A stretch of 64,000 bases of DNA from Numida meleagris. Its lineage: Eukaryota; Chordata; Aves; Galliformes; Numididae. The DNA is taken from assembly GCF_002078875.1 (NCBI RefSeq), contig NC_034438.1:16673747-16737746 (forward strand). The letters run 5' to 3'. The notes below the pieces were generated by a model. That model was not told where the DNA came from. It did no database searches and was given only the letters and a program-made list of their open reading frames with translations. Position 1 is the first letter of the stretch; every line of letters begins with the position of its first letter. Of the stretch, positions 59,501 to 64,000 are shown one piece after another. A program made the translations under genes and the position numbers.

Positions 59501-60658
59501 GGGCCTCAAGGCCAGGTTCTCGCCTCACAGCCTCCCTTTGCACACTTCTCTGCACAGGGAGGCAAAAGGGAAGAAGGAGCCCTCACTACAGTTTCATTGC
59601 AGCTATTTGCTCCTGGGATATACATGGCTGAACCTCTCAGAGAGGGAGGTCTGGGCTTCCCCTCCAGTGCAAAGCTGCTTCACTGCCACCCAGTGCTATG
59701 GAGCTCTCACCATAGTCTCAGCATTGCTGTTTTTCAAAAGGAAACACTGAAGGTGCCCACTCACAAAAGAGAACTCCAGGTGGTGTCATGAGGTTATAAA
59801 AATATCCATCTGAAGCCATAAAGGACATGAGCCCTCAGAGGGGTAGTGCTGGCCGTGACCTCAGCGCTTGGTTCATTGCTGGCTGCTTCTAGATGTCCTT
59901 TTGCTTGTCTTCTTGGGGACTGTGTATGCCAACTGCGTGGGGAACCAAGCCTCCTGACACAGGTCCCCTCCATCAACAGGCACCCCGAGGCTTACAGGAT
60001 CTGCATTCCTTACAGGCTCTAGCCTTAACAAGTTGTCTATGTGGAGAATTGAGAAATTCTGTCCATATTAGATCTAAAGTAGATTAGCTAAACCATGTTA
60101 GATCCTTGTTCATATTCCCGTTTAGAATTAATGTTATTTCCATTTGGTTTCATTTGCTTGGCTAATGAACTAAAGTAAATCAAATCAAGTTTACATTAAT
60201 CCCATACAAGAATGTCCACTGTTTCCATAGGGAGCTATGCTGCTCCAATAACCTAAATTGATATTTCTAGTAGAAAGCTGTATGCTGAAAATTCCTGCAT
60301 TGAAAAGCCCATGAGTAGTTTGCCATGTATTCTGTGATCTATACAAAACCTGAGCATCTTTCCTGAACTGGAATTTCAGGCTAACATTCCTCTATACAAC
60401 ACTGCCTCATATGTAAGGCATGACACGCATGCTACCCTTCCCACTGCCACGCGACACTGCTGGTACAACCCCTGCATTCCCACAGGACTGTCACCATCCC
60501 CACAGAACGTGTATCTGTGGCAGCTGGCAAAGCTGCCCACTTGTTTTTGGGTAAAGGTGACAGCTTTTCCCTTATTACTGGTGTACCAGGCAAGTTCTGG
60601 CTGTAGCAGCAATTTTTTTATATAAATTTACTCTATCAGTACCTCTTCTATATTTGCT

Positions 60659-60692
60659 TTTTTTTTTCTTTCTTTCTTTTTTTTTTTTTTTT
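60659..60692. repeat. Poly-T / TTTC tract
   Basis: A run of T with CTTT interruptions, 34 bases without A or G. Confidence 0.85.
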
Positions 60693-62540
60693 GCTCCAAT
60701 TTGGCAGGCAAGTCTTAGAACTTACATTTAGCATTCATGAAACCTTTTTTCTGTTGAATACTATTTTTTCTCTTGCAAATAACTGTCATTGAGATACTGT
60801 TTCAGCAATGAGTAGTATGAAATCTTTTGTGGTTCGTTTTTAATTTCTGCTCACTGATTTGTAATTTGAAAGCAGTCTGGCAATGAACAGAACGTAATTT
60901 CTATCAGTAAGAAGGAAGGTAGCACAGCTGAAGTTTTTTTCCCTATTTCAAGGTGCTAATGAGCACCAGACACCCCAGAGTGAGGTGTGTCCCAGATTAC
61001 AGGGCAATGATGCAGCAAAGCCAAGCATAGCGGTGAGCTGCAGAACTAGAATGTTTGGAACAGCATTCAAGGAGGCAATTAGGCATCTAATTCCCAAAGT
61101 ATGTATTTCAGAAACCCTTGTCAGGGGTTTCAACGCTCAATCCTGGAAACACCTAATCCACAACCACCTGTATTTTCAGGGTTTGAGCTTTCTTCAGGCT
61201 GCTGCAAGGGACACTGTGCACCTCCCCGGAGGCTGCTCAGGCCTCGCAGGGCCACACAGCTCCCTGCTTCATGTGTTTCTGAGACTCTGTGCATGTCAGC
61301 TGGGCATTTTCCTGCTGAGGTCCTTTGGGTTGGGACGGGAATGCTGCCACTCTGCTTAACCACCAGGTCCCTGAGTGCCATGCCTGCTACAGACACACTG
61401 CAAGCTTTCCCCTAGGAGGAGAGCTAGGGGCCACAGAGGCATAAGCCCTGAAGGCTGTGGGTTGGACCAAGAGCCCCTCCAAGAGATTCAAAATGCAGGG
61501 CGCATTTGAACTCGCAGTCAGCTAGAAATGTTGTTTATTTATTTTGCTTCAGATTGATCTTTTATTAAAGGTGGCAACAACGCTGGCAAGATTTCTTTCT
61601 TCTCAGGAGGTGATCTGATCAACAGGGAGAGCATGAACGTGACATGGGAATGTCTGTGGGTATCTGAAGCAGTGCACCCTTTGGAGACTGGTGTTTTTAA
61701 TCACAAAAGTCTCCTTCTGTATGAACCTTAATTATATCAGGCTGGTTTCCACTCCTTTGGTTCCAAGAGAGCAAGTGCTTATACCAAATTTTCACTTTGC
61801 TTTGTCCAGGATAAGATTTAGATGAAGACTTTTTAAATCATCTCACAAAGTGAAGAAAAAAAATGAAGTCATTAGTATCTGTTACTGTCAAGTATTTATT
61901 AGAGCCGCCAAGCACAGAGTGGTAGCTACAGTCACACCCAGTATTACATGCATGCAGTGTGGTGATCTTGCCTCATGCTGACAGCAAATACATCTGAAAC
62001 CAGTGATGAAAGTTTCAAGTGTTTCCAAAAAAGAACCTCCTCTAGAAAGAAGACTTCCAGCTTCCTGAGGGCAGTGTATATGTTTGAAACGTTCTTACAG
62101 GAAAAAAAAGAAGAAAAAAATCAGATGCAAAACAAACTCCCATTCAGATTTCCCTGCTTAGTCACTGGTGTTAAGTCCTGCTTGGTCAGGAGATGCTCAT
62201 TGAGGTGGAAATGAAATGCACAGTCTGAACAAATCTAATGGGTATCAAAAGTTTTATTGGCCAGCGGGTCACAACCATTAGAAAATAGGTTAGAGTAAAA
62301 TGCAGATTGTAGTCTCCTGGGTGTGTATTTTGTAAGGCAGCGGAGGGTTAATTATCAACACAGTCTGATCTGGACTCTGCTGCTGTGCCAGAGCTGTGTA
62401 GGTCGGCAGGTCTCTGAGCTCCTTGTTGAAGTCCTCTTTGTAAAAAGGGTATTTTGTCCTTCAGCAGCAGGTAGCACCTCTGCTTTAATCTTGTAGGAGA
62501 ACAAACAGGAGAGGCACGCTTGCTTAGCTCTTTGCTCAAT

Positions 62541-62597
62541 TATTTATATTATATATATATAATATATAATATATATATTATAGCAGCATATGCTATA
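62541..62597. repeat. AT-rich palindromic microsatellite
   Basis: An irregular TA dinucleotide tract (62541-62580) runs into TATAGCAGCATATGCTATA, whose 7-base arms TATAGCA and TGCTATA are perfect inverted repeats around GCATA. Confidence 0.85.
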
Positions 62598-64000
62598 ATG
62601 TAAAGTCCTTTGCTAAAATAAAAATAGCCAATCCACACTGACTGCAGGATCTGCCAGCTTGGTTTGTTGGATGTTTATTGCTCACAGTGACAGTTGGCAG
62701 CATATGCACAGCATGTTTCTATTACTGACTGCTCGCTGAAAAGGAAGACAAAAAGGCTAAATGGAAAGAAATTGTGGTAAAACATCTCCTCACTCAGGTG
62801 GCAGCTCCTTGTCTCAACTAGGTCCTGTGCATTTGAGAACATCTCCATGTGCATATATCCTTCATTCAGTCCTGAAATTTATATCACATTTTTACTCATT
62901 TCTGTTAATTGATTTGCCACTGGCAGGCTTTGAAGTGGTGCATTTTTCTCTTATCATATGAGCTCATCAGCCAGCCGCTTGTACCTGCTGCTCTGTCTGC
63001 TGCTGCTAACTACATGCTAATGGTGCGATCTGAATCTGGGGGGGATCAGGATGAATTTGTAAATTGTGCTCGTGCCAGGAAAATGAATGCAGCTTACACA
63101 GATCACAAAGAGAGCAGCTGCTTTTAGACAAGATGAATCAGAACGTTACATATTACTCTGGGGTAATAAATTATATTTCCTCCCTTGAATTTTTTTTGGA
63201 GGCATGTGATTATGTGGCAACTATAACATGATAAATGTTTTCAAAGCCCTCTGAGATGGAATAAAAAGCAACAGATTTACTATTTTTGAGTAGGTTTATG
63301 TTTTAACACATTCAATTCTGTTATGTGTTTATTTTGGAGGTCTTTTCGCATATTGCATCCTCATTAGAAGGCAACACATTTAAATATTTTATAAGGTTTT
63401 TTTTCTCTTTCTTCTAGCTGTTAATTATGAAGGTCTTCTCAGCAGCAGGGAGCAGAGTTCTACATCTTAAACGGTTATGTATTAAATATATCCAGAGCAA
63501 TTGAATAATATGAGAGTAAATCAAGACAACTTGAAATTCTAACATGATGTGAAGTAATGCAAACTCAAGGATGTTTGTTATGAAAGAGCAATTTAAGCTA
63601 GTTTTAAGTATGGATGTATTTTGTGTTTGTTTTAAGCTTGTAGGAATATGATTAAGACATAAAACAACAGGCTGAAGGCATAGGTTCTGTGTTTAACAAA
63701 AATTCAGAAAAGAGTCAAACTGATGAGCAGAAGTGCGGATTATTTTGAAAGGCACTTCAGTGCCACTCTCTGTGCCATTTCTGTGGTACCAGGACAGCCA
63801 GTGCCCTTCCACAGTGCTTTTCCCTCTCCTGTCCCCCTCAAATCAAGCCTGGAGCGGATGTCTGGGGACGCTGCACCTGGAAGAGCACCTGGGGGCCACG
63901 GAGCTGCCCTCCCATATCAATACCAGAACACACAGCCCAAGGATTTGAGTCCTTTTCCCATGAAGAGTCCAAAATGTGCTGGACAGGGCAAACTGATTTG

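Larger units (their letters stand above)
56282..64000. other. Gene-free stretch to the right edge
   Basis: No gene is supported. GC is locally higher at 58560-59750 and 60980-61440, giving open frames up to 124 codons that show no protein family motifs and lie in mutually overlapping frames on both strands. Simple repeats at 56478, 60659 and 62541 are listed separately. ESM1 is the next gene on this side in human, but no exon of it was recognised. Confidence 0.45.

Noticed and set aside
59426..59791. 121-codon + frame in a GC-richer pocket downstream of SNX18
   Set aside because: Overlaps other frames of similar length, with no family motif and no promoter or splice signal seen.
1..64000. 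tRNA, rRNA, CRISPR or bacterial operon features
   Set aside because: No cloverleaf B-box words, no spaced direct repeats and no bacterial gene layout; the window is vertebrate genomic DNA.

Overview
This is a vertebrate nuclear window, almost certainly bird and most likely galliform (chicken or a close relative). The evidence is about a dozen CR1 LINE fragments with the avian 8-bp ATTCTATG-type 3' tail, short internally deleted mariner elements resembling chicken Galluhop, an AT-rich background with one strong CpG island, and two genes in the order known from human 5q11.2, a region syntenic with the avian Z chromosome. The species and chromosome are inferred, not read from the sequence.

Only two protein-coding genes can be supported, both on the + strand. 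HSPB3 (18182-18631) is an intronless small heat-shock protein of 149 residues with a TATA/MEF2-like promoter and its own poly(A) signals. SNX18 is a 601-residue SH3-PX-BAR sorting nexin split into a large CpG-island exon (34214-35765) and a small final coding exon (51985-52238), separated by a 16.2-kb intron. They do not share a pathway. HSPB3 is a muscle chaperone and SNX18 a membrane-remodelling protein of endosomes and autophagy; their adjacency is old synteny.

Layout: 1-133 is the edge of a decayed endogenous retrovirus pol gene (integrase part). 134-17950 is gene-free apart from three CR1 tails. 17955-19013 is HSPB3. 19014-33700 is intergenic and holds two long, decayed CR1 copies (24.1-25.2 and 25.9-28.0 kb), a TTTCC satellite with an assembly gap (31.2-31.5 kb) and a mariner remnant interrupted by a CR1 (33.0-33.7 kb). 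33.7-53.8 kb is SNX18, with several CR1 tails and one mariner piece in the intron. 53.8-54.3 kb is another mariner remnant directly after the probable SNX18 3' end. 54.3-64 kb is gene-free with one CR1 tail and simple repeats.

I found no unmistakable new system. The observations most worth testing are a MEF2-like site merged with the HSPB3 TATA box, a convergent pair of CTCF-like motifs around HSPB3, mutually exclusive hairpins in the HSPB3 3' UTR, a near-perfect hairpin at 20342-20383, and the placement of a mariner end at the SNX18 polyadenylation site.
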